DNA of 64,000 bases from Homalodisca vitripennis (Eukaryota; Arthropoda; Insecta; Hemiptera; Cicadellidae), in assembly GCF_021130785.1 (NCBI RefSeq), contig NC_060215.1:120608501-120672500 (forward strand). The letters run 5' to 3'. How positions within the stretch are numbered: position 1 is the stretch's first letter; each line of letters starts with the position of its first letter. The position numbers and the translations under genes are program-made. Below are positions 17,805 to 31,214 of the stretch, piece after piece. The notes beneath the pieces were generated by a model that was given only the letters and a program-made list of their open reading frames with translations, searched no databases and was not told where the DNA came from.

Positions 17805-20800
17805 CTAGAATGAAGAATAAAATATAATAGTCTCTTAAAGAGTTCCAAATAAATAGAATAAAAGAACTTAATTAATACAAAATATCCTGTAAGTATTTAT
17901 ATTGTGTATGCATATAGCGCAGTTTAATACAGATCGATTCACAACGTGTATGTGCTAAATTTATTGAATAAAACATGTATAAATTATTTGCCCGTTTAAT
18001 ATGTCAAGAATACACCACAGAACCCTAATTTCATTGATTCCAATCATTCATGTTTTCGTTTTATAATTTAAAATTATTTCTCAAGGAAACAGAAACAAAA
18101 TTAAATCGCAAAAATAAGAAATGTACGCATTACTTTCTTTTACTGGCAGCAAACCTAAAGCTGTCTCTACAATCAAAGCAAAATAAATAATTATCGGTGA
18201 TGCGTAACGTTATTTGTTGCCCAAGACCTGACAATGAACTTATTTATTTATTTATTTTACATATCAACGGTCATATCTCCATTTTTACAAATATTAGACA
18301 AATAATTAGATAATTCCACTCAAGATGCTAAACTAAAATGATGAAATAGTTCAACTTCACAATATTACGAGAGTTCTATGGCCCTCATTAAAACCGCAGC
18401 ACACGTAGCCAAAAGAAATGCTCGTATTTTATAGAAGTATGGTAAGGAACGTACTAATGTTTATTGTTAGGTTGTATATTTTGTTTTAGTTGGGTGTAAG
18501 ATTTTACTCATTTTGCAAACTACGCGGATATTTTGAGCTACTTAGGGACTAGAGAAATTTCCTTTGTCGATTATAAAGTGCTGACTCGGAATATGAGTAG
18601 ATTTCAAAATATCTTTAGATGTAAATTTAGCCATGATTTTATCATTGCCAAAACCTTAAGTGGAAAAACACAGAATTGAGTATTTGAGATTCATATTCTG
18701 TCAACGTAACTGAAGTATTCAGCGTTCACGTTTTATTGTTATACCTTTACGGTAGAAACTATTTAGGCAACTATGAAGATCTAACAGAAACATGATACGG
18801 TCGATTTAACAATCACTTAATAAACCAACCGAAAACAGAGTTTTATTTACTGTAAGACAAAAATAAAAACACACCGACATACATGGTAATCTTTATAAAA
18901 TAACTGCCAATATTATGAAAGCCAAAATATTAGTAATCTCTAGACTTTTATTAGATACAGTTTTTTCGACGAACATATAGCCATTTTCCACTACATTACA
19001 TTGACCTTTCGAAGTACCGATTTGGATTTCATATGTAAGGGCCCAAATGGTAATTTTATTGTGGTATATATTTAGTGATCAGGATTACTTAACTTATCTA
19101 GTAAAATACTAGATGTCCTATACAACTTCAAAGCTATGTCTCACACTTACTATACAAAAATTAAATATATAAAATTAAATTACTGTTACTACAGTACACT
19201 GTACTTATCCACAAAAATTACGATACACTATCAATTTACTTTGAAACAAATAAAAACTATTGCTTTATCTATCAGCATTAAAAATGTAATTTTATTAAAA
19301 CAGGTTCGTAAAATATAGTCAAATGTGGGTTTAAACAAAATTAATACAAAAATTACATAGAAAGTGTAAACACAATAGTTCAGTATGGTATAATGTACAA
19401 ACTTAATTCACTTAGCCTACCTGCTTCAGGCACAGTAGAGGAACGTTTAACGTTTAGTCAAACTTGCAGTGTTCAGATGCTCTAATATCTCTGACAAGAA
19501 GCCGTAAATATCGACGCAGTATATGGCCTGCCAAATGATAATCATGTGCCGTAACATTTAATTAAATATGAGATAAGAGAACAATACTTTAATTACTAAA
19601 TGTTACGCAACATCAATAATGTTCATTATAAATTGTTGATCGTAAAACATGGAACAATGCTCTGCTTTTAGAGAACAAGTGATAAATGTATTTCCTAATC
19701 AAAACCTAATTAAAAGTCAACACCGAATCAAGGCACCAGCGTGACTCATGGCAGTAAAATTTCTTATCATCATTGGCCTGGTAGTTTTACGTCTTTTTCT
19801 CTCAGTTTAATTGATTTTTGGTTCTGCCTATAAGTTTCTTTCCCAATAATATCAGCTAGGCTCTATGCGCTTTAGTATGGTTAGGACTAGTCACCGGCCG
19901 TATTGTAGTCTGAGCATTATCGAAGTCTATTACTCGAGATGTGGGACAAATCTCATTTTTGTCCGTCTGTTCCTACGATATTCATAAAACAAACTGGTTT
20001 ATAGACTTGATGTTTTTCGATAAGCTTCATTTCTATATAGGCAACACTGAGTTTCATGACGCGTAACCATAATGGCAACAAGAACGTAGCAGAAGAAATA
20101 TTTGTAAACAAACTTGAAACATTAATACGTATTACCTAACTATCTCAACACACTAAAATAATTACTTCGTGAATTAATTTATGTGTAGATTTTTATATTA
20201 CATGAACTTATATATAACTTATATATGTTACGAAACCCAAACTTAATAAAATGCAAAATGTAACTGAATAATAAGGAATGATGTCTCGAGGAAAACAACC
20301 AACAGATTTTAAATTTTGGATGGAAGTTCATATCAAAATAGATAAGAATAAGTTCTGTGATGGTTTATATCCAAAAATGTATGTTACATAAGCATTATTG
20401 AATCTAATCTCAGTCGGCTGACAATAAGTCTATTTTGTCCTTCATGGGATGAAAATATAATTTTTAGATTGCCTGTCCATCTATGATATCTCTATAATGC
20501 CACAAGCAATAAACATTAAAGTTTGAATTGAAACTTTACGAAATATCATTCATAATTTCTGGTTTGAAGTAGGATATGACTTTGCAGGCCAAAAAATCGT
20601 AGTCTTGCCACAGATAAATTACGAGTTCCTGCTACTTATTTCTAGTTTTCTTTAGTGGTGTATAAAAATTGTTATGCAATCAGCTTGTTTTAAGCTTTCC
20701 TTTTTATTATTTTAAATTTTCTTTTAGCTTGATTTCTTAACATTCTAAATTAAGTACAAATTTGTAATCGATTTAAAACTGACTTTCGGACGAACTATAG

Positions 20801-22654
20801 ACTTTAAATTGTCAACACAAATAGGAACTGAAAAAACGAAGGACGTAATGTACACGTACACTCCCGGGTATGAAACAACCATAAGAGGTGTTAATACTCC
20901 CCAAAGGCTTAACATTAAACTAATATGGAACATTGATTTCTTAAAACATTTCTATTTTATATAACTATGTCGCCAAACAAAATTGCTATAGTGTGTGGAC
21001 TAGTAACACCTATAGCAATCTAAAAATCCATGTTTTTTGTGCCTGTTATTATTATATTCATCATAAAAATCTCAGAATCACAGAGGTGAATAATTGGGTT
21101 AAAGTCAGCGTCTTGACTAGTAAAGTCACAATCGACTAGACTAGATTTTACGGGATCATCCTCTAGACTAGCTACAATTCCGAACGGCCTTTCACTGAAC
21201 TCTGAAAGCACTGCTTTATTATTAGGTAAGTACCAGTATATAAACTTCTTTTGTCCATTTAAAACATCATTGATGCCTGATTGACTAAGGAACTCGAGTC
21301 CTGTTTTAAGAGAATTTTAAAATAGGATTTGATTTTTAAAGACTTAGACAACATTAAATCTGATTAGTAAGTTGAAAAAGTATGTTATTACTCATAGCCA
21401 TATCAGTAATTCAAAATAAATATGGAATTATAAAAGGAATGGAATGAATTAATAGGATAAATAATGAACCGTGTTTTTTCCTTATCCCATATATTATAAT
21501 GTGGACAGAGAAGAAGAAAGATCTGAAACTAATTTTTTCGATTTAGTGAAATTTATATTTTTCAGAGAATATCAATGATAATTCCCATATGAGAGAAAGA
21601 CTAAGACTAAATCTGAGAAATCGGTGCTATTAGACGACCAAACTGTACTAAGTAATCTGAAATTGTGGATAAAATGCCTTCATCTACTGTTAGGACTAAA
21701 ACTTGGAATAGTTTCATATTAACTTAACAAAAAAATATTTTAAATCAAACTTGTACGCTTTAAATAAAAGTGTTTGGCTTATTTTAAAGATAATTAAAAG
21801 GTGTATGGGGTAACTATGGTTTTTTAATTGTCAAACGATATTTTTATCACAGATTATATATTAAAAAAAATAAATGTACATTTCATCTCAAAAACCTTTT
21901 TAACTGAACTGCTTATACAAATAGAAAAGAGAGACGTGGAAATGTGTTTCACTTCGGTTGGTGTCCGTCTTCCCATAAAAAGTTATTAGTACTAACCTTA
22001 AAGTACAAAAACTTAAAAACTGAGGTAGTAGTATGTACGTATACTAATATCTCAGACAATAGTGAAAAATATATACGTTACGAAAAATATGACAAATCGA
22101 TATTTTATATATTAATATTTTACAGTCATTTCTGGCAAAATTTTCAGATGAAATCAGTGCATGTGTAATTGAAACATGTCTAAAATTATATTACATTGAA
22201 TTTAATACAATACATAGTAGCCTGAAAAGATTGATACATTTTAATGACAAACTTTTTTTAGTGCTCGAATAGTACAAGTTAATTTGGTATATTTACAGAA
22301 GTTATACTAAAGCACAAGTAACGGTTCCCATAAATTTACTTTTTTATTATTCATAGAAATAAGTAATCTTTATGCCATAAAGCTTTAACTATTATAAATG
22401 TTATTGCTTTCCCGGAGTGTTCAATAACTATTCCAGTCTATTTATTAGGTATAACCCACTTTGTTCCTTTGTTTTAAAGTGAAAGTCAAGAATTATTTAA
22501 GCCTTTATTCAAGAACAACTTTTCAAAAACATTCGATAGAATTTATATGAACAACATTACACCTTACATATTTTTATGAAATTGTCTAACACTAAAAAAA
22601 CATTTTCATACATTTATTGTTGAAAATACATAAATTAATTATTAAAATGCTTAC
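17805..22654 (-). other. Long first intron of the secreted-protein gene (inferred)
   Basis: This stretch lies between the leader-exon donor (AAAAG|GTAAGC, 22654) and the acceptor at 17805. It is AT-rich without recognisable elements. Open frames at 19136, 20745, 21020 and 21944 have no motifs and look like chance. If the leader exon is wrong, this is simply intergenic DNA. Confidence 0.4.
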
Positions 22655-22713
22655 CTTTTGTGTTTGTGAATCGGGAGTCAACTGAGGAAACTCACTTCTC
22701 ACTTCCATATATA
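22655..22713 (-). promoter_or_regulatory. TATA/initiator promoter and 29-nt leader exon
   Basis: On the minus strand TATATAT runs from 22713, and a TCAGTT initiator has its A at 22683, exactly 30 nt downstream. Twenty-nine nt later a consensus donor (AAAAG|GTAAGC) follows. The TATA, TCAGT and donor spacing is what is expected of an arthropod gene with a short noncoding first exon. The next acceptor/ATG on this strand is at 17804/17797. A TGATAAG (GATA-factor type) site lies at 22877-22883, about 195 bp upstream of the start. Confidence 0.55.
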
Positions 22714-22719
22714 GCTTCA

Positions 22720-23346
22720 GTTAATAACCAACAGAACATAAATATTTATCTACGACAGTTTTACGACCGATGGATGTATTGTTTTTGTTAAATTAGCGTA
22801 AAAAACATGTAAGTCGTATTTCATACTTGACAATACATTATTAATGAATTCAATCAACTGTGGTTGTTTCGTTCGCTGATAAGAAGTTTATGGTTGTAGC
22901 GTCTCAATCTGTAATTGTTTCACTTGCAAACAAGTGTGAAACTCATATGAAATAGTACTGCGTCATTCATACATTTCTACAATATTTATTTCAATGTGTC
23001 TTGATTATAATAATATCAATATTAACCATATTATTAAAACTAACTGAATAATAACAATGATCTTTATTTCAGTTCATAAATTATTCATTTAAATACATCC
23101 AAATGAGTTCAAAATTAAGTAAAGCTGGTAGATTTCTATAACAAAAGGATAGTTTACCTTAAAACAATAAAATATTGGAGTTTAAATTGCGACAGATGTT
23201 GAGAACAGTTCAAATGTATCTGTTATAAATAAAAAATAGACTAATTTCCTATTTTTGTATTGCTCGTGCACCTGAAAAATAATAAACAATTCTGGCTTGA
23301 TTTGTTTTGTACAGAATTTATATATCTTATTATACTTCATATATAG

Positions 23347-23393
<47 letters not shown>

Positions 23394-25350
23394 TTTTTTT
23401 TATATCCTACTTTAGCCTACTAAAATTATTGTAGAACCAATTCACAAAAATGGCAATTGTTAAGAAATAGATAACCTGAGAACAATCAGCCTGATTTTAA
23501 CTTTCTATAAAGTATTTGAAATAATCACGATGACGTTATTAATTTAAAATTAGTTAAATAACCTGAAACTAGTTTTAATAACTACAATGAACTCAACGAA
23601 TATCAAGTGAGTACTTATTTTTATTGTAATTTTTAACAAACTGTTTTATAATAGTTTAATGAAAAGTAAATATGTGAAAGGGTTTTTTTTAATTTTTGAG
23701 CTGTTTTTAACCTAGTGACATTTACAGTGATAAAAGCTGTTGTATGAGAGGCACACGACTCCGCTAGATCCGGATAGTTCTATGCAGAGGAGAACAAGTG
23801 CGGGTATGTGACCGGCTCAGCTCGTCACAGGGCTCGATTCTCTCTGCAACATTTGCTTTTAGGGCTTTATTAACCAATTAAAGTGAATACCAAAAATGAG
23901 AATTTGTGCCCAAGCGGCCGCTACCGTTATTTCTTTTTCTTGGAACAAGATTTTAAGTTGTTATGGGAAAATATAACACCTAATCTAGTAAATTTAGAGA
24001 GTGGTGTAGGCTATGTTCAATCATATGAAAATTATCTATATAGTAAAAATGAGTTGATAAATGTGTTGTTAAGCACTAAAGTTGATCAAGGCTACTTGTT
24101 TCTTTTAATATTAGTTAAAATCCGAGGAAAACTTTTATAAAGAAAAAGATGAGAAGTCATAAAAGCTTCCCGGAAAATTTTAGAATGTGTCAAGATAAAA
24201 TTAGTATTTATTAAGTGTAATCCAAATTTGACCGACACTAAACAACTGAAATTCGTTAAATAGACTGAAACCTGTTTAAATCTAAATTTTAGAATGTATA
24301 GTGCATGATTAGTAGTGTTAGTGGCAATGAAAATTGCAAGGCAGTTATTTTTTTACTGCAGATTGTGCCTGTGGAAAAATTAAATAAATAATTTTATGAA
24401 TACCAGATTAATGAAGAAAGTTGAGGATGTTTGTATATAAGGTACTTGAATGTCACTGGTTGGTTTTCTACACATAGTGACATATAAAATTTTACAATTT
24501 CATAAGGAAAACTGCAGAGTCACTAACATGCATCAAAGTTCATATGCGCTTCGTTCTTTAGGTTTCTCAAAACCTGCTTTAAAATATTAATTTTAAATGT
24601 TGTGAGAACTTTGCAAGGACACCAGAAGCGGATTTCAAGCACCAAATAGGATATTTTGTTAAAAGTTGGTGTCAAGCTCTTAACCCAACGTAAAATTATT
24701 TTTCATTTTCGCTAATGTACATTAAGTGAATTTTGTTTATTAGAGTAAATACACAAATATATAGTTATAAATTAAAAATAAATTAAACCAATTCTTGTAT
24801 GTTGGCTTGGTGTACGGTTTTTGCCTTCTCAGAGCATGTATAATCATGCACGGACATCTATTTTCAAATATTATGTACCTCAATCCCTGGCCCCGCGTCA
24901 TATTTATGAATCTGTGACTGGCTTTAAAAGTGCCGCATTTGGAATACTTTTGGTTTATTACACCAAAAATGGATGAGTATATGGATATTTAGCTCAATGT
25001 CAGATAGTAACTTCAGATATGATCTTAGAATGATTGCATTGTGGAATACAACTCATATTTTAGGTAAGCAGTTTATTAGGCTGGTGCAATCATTACAAAT
25101 TAGGCCATATGAAAATTTTAATTTAAGAGGTATATATTGGTACAATATCCAAGGATCTTAGGCATTATTGGGGATACCCTTCTGTTCAAGTCAAGATTAA
25201 CTTAAGTCCTTCTTCCAACTTCAAATGTAAAAAACTGAAATCTAAATTGTTTTCAGTGAGCACATACTATATCGTATAGTGATCGATGATATAAACTTCC
25301 CTTATTGAAAAATAAACAATTTGCAGCTGAAATACAAAGTCGCTTTAATG
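22720..25350. other. AT-rich intergenic DNA
   Basis: Apart from the microsatellite at 23349 no gene or element is supported. Open frames at 23883 and 24973 lack ATG context, splice signals or motifs. Confidence 0.45.
23349..23391. repeat. (AT)n microsatellite
   Basis: About 21 uninterrupted AT dinucleotides. Confidence 0.98.
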
Positions 25351-25760
25351 TTCTGCAACTTTATTTTATAAGCTTATTCCAGGAAAGCGATTCACCATTC
25401 GGTTCACCAGTCGACCGCATCGTCCACAAGTGTTTATAGTTCCTCAAGCCACAACTGCGGCTCGCTCTGCATGAGAGGGTTTATATGGCACGCTAATATT
25501 CTGCAACTTGTATTTCATAATCTAATCATTCCAGGAAAGCGATTCACCATTCTGTTCTACTATAATGGTCAAGGCCGGGTCGACCGCATCGTCTACAAGT
25601 GTTTATAGTTCCTCAAGCCACAACAGCGGCTCAGTCTTTACGAGTGGGTTTATACGGCACGCCAATATTCTGCAACTTGTATTTCCTATTTTAATCATTC
25701 CAAGAAAGCGATTCAGTCTTAAGAGAGAATTTATACGTCATGCTAGAAACCTGCTCAAGG
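25351..25760. repeat. 150-170-bp tandem repeat, about 2.5 copies
   Basis: Copies begin with TTCTGCAACTT at 25351, 25499 and 25668 (the last partial). They share AAAGCGATTC, the CGACCGCATCGTC-ACAAGTG segment and a serine-rich coding look (TCCTCAAGCCACAAC). The second copy carries a 20-bp insertion. It resembles a small satellite or the repeat region of a dead element. Confidence 0.85.
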
Positions 25761-26254
25761 AGTATTTTATTACGTTAAAATAAAGAAAAAAGATCCTAAT
25801 AATGAATAATGTAAAATGATTGATTTTCTGCATCTGGTGTTTTTGTGTTTCTTACATTACAATATATTCCAAGTATCTCTAATTCTATAAAGTAGAAATT
25901 TTGAACACATGCTATACTCAGAACTGTTATTGAAAATACCAAACACAATTTACTCTAAAAAGTCATAAAATAGATAAAAACACTTTATTTAACACGTGTT
26001 ATTCTTATGCAACATGTATTTAGAACAACTTCGTTCTATAACTCATTAGATGACCAAGGAGAGGCACGAAAAAACCAAATTGATACTTAGTAGGCCTACA
26101 TTTTTAAGACAATTTCTTGAATTTTTATTTTCAATGTTGGCTATTCACTGTGTAGAAGAATACCTCACTGCAGCATTGACTATTACAATGCTGCAGTCTA
26201 TCTAATGACTATTACAAGGATTAACGTCGAAAGTTATAAAGCTATCGAGAGTAC

Positions 26255-26512
26255 TTCACAATGATCTTTGCTAGCCTAGACATAAGGGCGTGCCACACCC
26301 TGCCTGCTTTGACGAGAGGCTGGTTCAGAGCTGGCTTCCCTTTCTTCCGAGGGACTTGACTCAGATAAATCCTTAAATTAATTCTCATATATCTCAAAAA
26401 GAGGCACCTCTACTGTCAAACTTATCGATTTAGGATTCCTGTCACTGAAGAAGCAGTGCAAAGATCCTTTTAGAACTAGTTTTAATTTCTAAGGTTCTTG
26501 CCCTAAGAAAAC
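26255..26512 (+). mobile_element. SINE-like repeat, copy 2
   Basis: The reverse complement of this stretch aligns with 8906 to about 9150. Shared parts include the GCCACACCCTGCCTGCTTTGAC segment region, the GCAGTGCAAAGATCCTTTTAG region and the final CCTAAGAAAACAACT. The 5' part present in copy 1 is missing, as expected of a 5'-truncated retroposed copy. Confidence 0.65.
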
Positions 26513-26514
26513 AA

Positions 26515-26930
26515 CTATTAACTAACTCGTATATTAACTATAAATAAAAATTGCTTTTTACTATCGTAATTACGTTAAAAACACCTTTTGCGTTCATTTA
26601 CATCAGTTATATGTTGAATTATTCTTTGAAGCTTTTGAGACAAGAAATCACTTTCAATAATCGTGATGAATTGTAAGTGGCAGGATAATTTTGATGGCTC
26701 TTGGCAGAATTTACAAGGTATATTTTGCAATAACCAACTATTTCTAGTAATTCTTGGGAGATTCCATCTTCAAAATAACCTAATTTTAAAATAACGAATA
26801 AAGAATTTATTGAGTTGACTTTACGCTATTTCCATCGTCACATTCTCTAATTATTTCAACTAAACATTCATCACTGAGCATGTATTTTACTGAGTTAACA
26901 GCTTTAGACCGTACTCAGCTAATAGTCGTA
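26515..26930. other. Unassigned DNA upstream of the non-LTR element
   Basis: No feature is recognised. It may contain the 5' end of the following non-LTR retrotransposon, whose exact start I could not fix. Confidence 0.4.
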
Positions 26931-27199
26931 CTCAAGACCAGTCATTGTTTGTTTTTAATCTGATATTAGGTTTAGATATTTGTACATTTATAAAATTTCC
27001 TTCGTCTTTAAAAGCGTTAGCGAGAGACTCAGCTCTGCATTTGAGTGTGTTTGTATTAGCACCATCAATTGCTAGACTTAGGTATGTAAACGAAGAAATA
27101 GTACTAAGAAAACTGACTAAGGTAAAAATCCTAATACTAAGGAAAAATCTACAGTATGGCAATTGCCTGTCGTCGTCCACCTCATGAAGCAAAACAAGA

Positions 27200-27877
27200 T
27201 TTAACATTAGTATTTTCGGTGACAGCCATCCCAAAGGTCGTTGCGTATTTATGCAAAATCAAATAAGTAATGGCAGCAACGTGATTGGTTGTGCGAATTC
27301 AGGAGCACGATTGGAGTACGTACTAAAGCATAGTACGGACATGACCCCAAAAATTATGGAAACAAAATATCCGGTCATTATCATAGCTGGAAACAATGAT
27401 ATGGGAGCTAAATAAAATAACAGTTTAAACCATGTTGGTCTCTTTGAACTGATTCAAAAGCATGTTAAGCCATAAAAAAACAAATCCAATGTCGTTGTCA
27501 ATCTGTTTCATCACCATGATCTGCCCTACAATTTCCCAATCAATAAAGAAATCAAACAAATAAATAGTCAGCTTCAAAGACTTCAAAAAGAAGGCTTGTG
27601 GATAGTTGATGTCTCCAGGTTGGCCCGAAGATCGTTCATTAGACACTGCCAGAACCTCAATGGGCGTGGTAAGGCTGCTTTGTGTGTTAACATCCTGTCG
27701 AAGATCAAGAGCTTGGGCCGAGAGCAAGATGAGCCCTTAGTCGACGCAGTGGCTGCGGACCAGCTGAGCCGAGTGTTGAACGACACTCCGGAACCGACAT
27801 CTGTAACACTCCAGTTTGACAGTTATGCGGACGTTGTGAGAAGTAGCAGTTTGAGAGCGGAGAACCACACCAAATGA
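27200..27877 (+). pseudogene. Non-LTR ORF1 with SGNH/GDSL esterase-like domain
   Basis: FNISIFGDSH near 27200-27225 is the block I nucleophile motif. VIIIAGNNDMG near 27380 corresponds to the G-x-N-D block III. A stop (TAA) follows, and then VVVNLFHHHDLPYNFPIN near 27500 and a RRSFIRHCQNLNGRGKA block near 27630-27675 correspond to the final H-x-D/H region. Frame 27596-27877 supplies the rest. CR1-like elements are known to encode an esterase domain in ORF1, thought to aid RNP formation or membrane interaction. Here the AGNND in place of GTND and the internal stop mark decay. It lies 118 bp upstream of ORF2. Confidence 0.65.
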
Positions 27878-27995
27878 TCGGCGGCAGGCGAATGTCAACA
27901 CGGGAGCATGATGACGAAGATCCTACCAACCAAATAAATTTTTTAGAAGTAGGACAAACAATTCCAAAAAATGTAAAATAGGACGCAAGTGTGAG

Positions 27996-30900
27996 ATGCC
28001 GGTTCCTTCTTCCAAGAAAATTCGTCAAAACACAATAAATTCCATGAAAAATACAAAATTCAAAATTCTACACCAAAACTCTCAGGCCGTTTCAAATAAA
28101 ACTGATATTTTAAATATGTTAGGTGATGAAGTGACGCCACAAGTGATGGTTATTACCGAACATCATTTTAGTAACGACACCATTCAACAATTTCGACTAG
28201 AAAATTATTTCTTGAGCAATTATTTTGCTCGAAGCCAAATTAATGGTGGGGGTGTCGCTTTGTTTGTGAAAGAGGGAATTAAATAAATAAGGGGATGCAA
28301 TATAGTTTCTCATGAAAAAGATTTTGAATGTGCTTCCATATCAATAACAACAGAAAACAAAAAATATTTTTGATCGGCCTCTATAAATCTCCTAATGGAA
28401 ACTTTGATACCTTTATGGACCAAATGAACCATTTTTGTAAATTCTTTTTGAAAATAACAGATATTTCGTTATCATGGGCGATTTTAACATAGATGTACTT
28501 AATGTAACAGACACTAAAACAAGGAGATTAGGGGATCTGTTGAATACCTACAACCTGCACTGGTCCGTGAACTCGCCGACAAGGGTGACAGCTACCAATG
28601 CCACCGCGATTGACAACGTTATCACTATCATTCCATCCTTGGAGGTATCATTGATGGTCACGGCTGTCTCCGACCATGACGCACATCTGGTTACTCTGAC
28701 TGAATGTGCGCCTGTCACTCTCCCGTCTCAGACTGTTATTAGCCGAGTTACCCGACCCGATAATATTTCCGCGTTATGCGCATTATTGAAGTACGAGACT
28801 TGGGACTGTCTCGACAATTGTTACAGAGCTGATGAAATGTTTGGAACATTTAATAAAGTATTACTGTACTACCTGGACATTGCAAGTCCTTTAAGAAAAA
28901 TATCTCAAAAAATAAATATCAAACGGAATAGTTGGATTACACCTGTAATATTAGTCTCGAGGTCTAAATTAAAAACATATTATCAGATTTCAAAAACATC
29001 TACCAATGAAAATTTCCTAACACATTTTAAAAATTACAGAAAAATTTACAAAAAAGTTATTAAGGTGGCTAAAGCTTATGATGTTAATAACAAATTAAAA
29101 CCGTCTATTAATATATCCAAAACTGCTTGGAGTATTATTAATAAAGAAAGTAAAAATACAAAGGCAGTGTTTCCTATAGAACTGACTGTAGAGGGAAATA
29201 CCATCAAGGACCACATTTTAGTTGCAAATTTTTTGAATGACTTCTTTGTTGATATAGCGGTGATGAGTGGCGGCGCGCCTCCGTCAGCTTCTAGCTGTGG
29301 AGGGTCAAGTAGCCCAGTGGCGTCAATGATCTTAACTGCTGTTACAGAGAGAGAGGTGATGGCAGCTATTCGTGACCTAAAGCCTAAACGTTCCTGAGAC
29401 GTGTATGGAGTGTCTGGGTGGTTTCCTAAACAGAGTTTTCACACGATTGTTAAACCATTTGCCAGAATAATTAACTTTTCGTTTGAAACTGTACAATTTC
29501 CAAATGGTCTGAAAAACGCTAAAATTATCCCATGCATCAAAATAGGTGACTCTAGCTCTCCAGATAACTACAGACCCATTGCAATTTTACCATCGGTCAG
29601 CAAGGTATTTGAGGCATTGTTTCTCAATCGGATGTTTTCTTTCCTGGATGAGCAGTTTATTCTCTGTAAGGAACAGTTTGGTTTCCGAAAAGGAATATCA
29701 ACAAGTGATGCAGTCACCCAATTGATTGACATTGTGGTAGAGGGCCTTGACAGGAGAATGCCTACGCTATGAGTCTTCCTTGACCTGTCTAAGGCATTTG
29801 ACTGCGTAGGTCACCAAATCCTTATTTCCAAATTACACAAATGTGGTATACGAGGCATACCACTGATGTGGCTTGAGTCGTACTCAGCAACCGTTACCAA
29901 CAAGTTTATTTAAATGATGTCTCATAAAAACACGCCCTCGTAAAATATGGCGTCCACAGGGATCTATTCTTGGCCCTGTGCTTTTTTTAGTTTATATAAA
30001 TGACATTAGGTCATCTATATCATCTGGTTCAGTACGCAGACGATACTACCCTCTGTTTCCAGGGCAAATGTAAAGAGTCATTTGGAATTTGATTGCTTTG
30101 TAAATTCAAATGATGTCTTCAATGTTTATCAAATGTGAATCTACAAACAAATGAATCCAAATCAAACCTTATCCATTTTTCAGGGCGCAGGGCGCCCCAT
30201 GAACCCGGTCCATCGGTTGTGCTGAATCATATGGTGATTGATGAAGTTTTTAAGCACCAAATTTCTAGGAATGCACATTGATAAATGTTTGTCCTGGGAA
30301 AACATGTGGACGTTGTCTGTGCTAGAATGTCCTCAGGCATCTATGCTTTGAGGAAATTGGCAGAATTTTGGGGAATACACCTACTGAAAATGGCCTATTA
30401 TGGCCTAGTGTACCCACATATATGTCATACGGCATAAACATTGTGGGGAGGGTGTGCGAATGTCCATTTCCAGAGGTGTTTCGTCCTTCAGAAAAAAGCA
30501 GTACAAATTAAGGCAAAAAATATGAATTAGAGAATCCTGTAGGAATTATTTTAGGGAACTTGACTTGTTAACCTTCCCATCCCTCTACATGTACGAGACC
30601 GTCTTGTACTGTCGTTACCAATGTGAGGTAACGCGGGGCAGGGACGTTCATGAGTACAACACCGGAGGGTGAGATGCGTTTTTAGATCTGCGCAGCATAG
30701 GCTCCAGGCTTACAAAGCTCTACCATCTGAGGTTGGAGCTAAACTATTCTACAAGCTGCCCTTAGACTTGCGTGTAGAAAAATAGGAAAACCACTGTTGA
30801 AAGAGGAAGCTAAGGCGCCTACTGGTGCAAGGAAGCCTACTACTCTGTTGGTGAGAGTTTGCGGATCATGAGGATTAATCAATTCTGTTGGGCTGGGGGT
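27996..30900 (+). pseudogene. Non-LTR ORF2: endonuclease and reverse transcriptase
   Basis: The AP-endonuclease domain starts with KFKILHQNSQAVSNK and VITEHHFS, then GGGVALFVKEGIK. After a break, GDFNIDVL (28474 on) and VTAVSDHDAHLVTL (catalytic SDH) follow. The RT domain begins in the same 307-codon frame (ending at 29397) and continues at 29401-29772 with NYRPIAILPSVSKVFEALF and FGFRKGISTSDA. After a TGA it continues with FLDLSKAFDCVGHQI, and after more breaks with QYADDT near 30034-30051, retaining the YADD catalytic motif. The C-terminal part contains LQKKAV and ELDLLTFPSLYMYE. Several stops and frameshifts make it inactive. Confidence 0.85.
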
Positions 30901-31214
30901 GCCGTTATGTGTTCACAATTATAAGCAATTTTATATTTTATATTTTTAAGGGTACTTGTTTGTTATTTGTATTGTTTTGTAATTTTAATTTATATTGTAC
31001 TATGTTTTAATCGATATGACGCTCGCCATACAAAACTGTAATTGTCTACGGCAATAAAGCTATTATTATTTTTATGTTCTGAACATTTACTTTTTGATGT
31101 GCTCATTAGTTGTCTGGATTGATTATATAAAGCATACATTTCAGACAGGCAGCATCACATCAGCATGTGTTTCTGATATCAATTAGCTTACGATTTCCGA
31201 CCTTAATGAAAAAT

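Larger units (their letters stand above)
26930..31076 (+). mobile_element. CR1/Jockey-like non-LTR retrotransposon, inactive
   Basis: It has two ORFs (ORF1 with an esterase-like domain, ORF2 with endonuclease and reverse transcriptase) and a 3' end GGCAATAAAGCTATTATTATT. A short ATT-type tail rather than a long poly(A) is typical of CR1-like clades. The 5' boundary is uncertain. All ORFs contain stops or frameshifts. A second, minus-strand fragment with a similar RT tail is at the right edge of the window. Confidence 0.8.
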
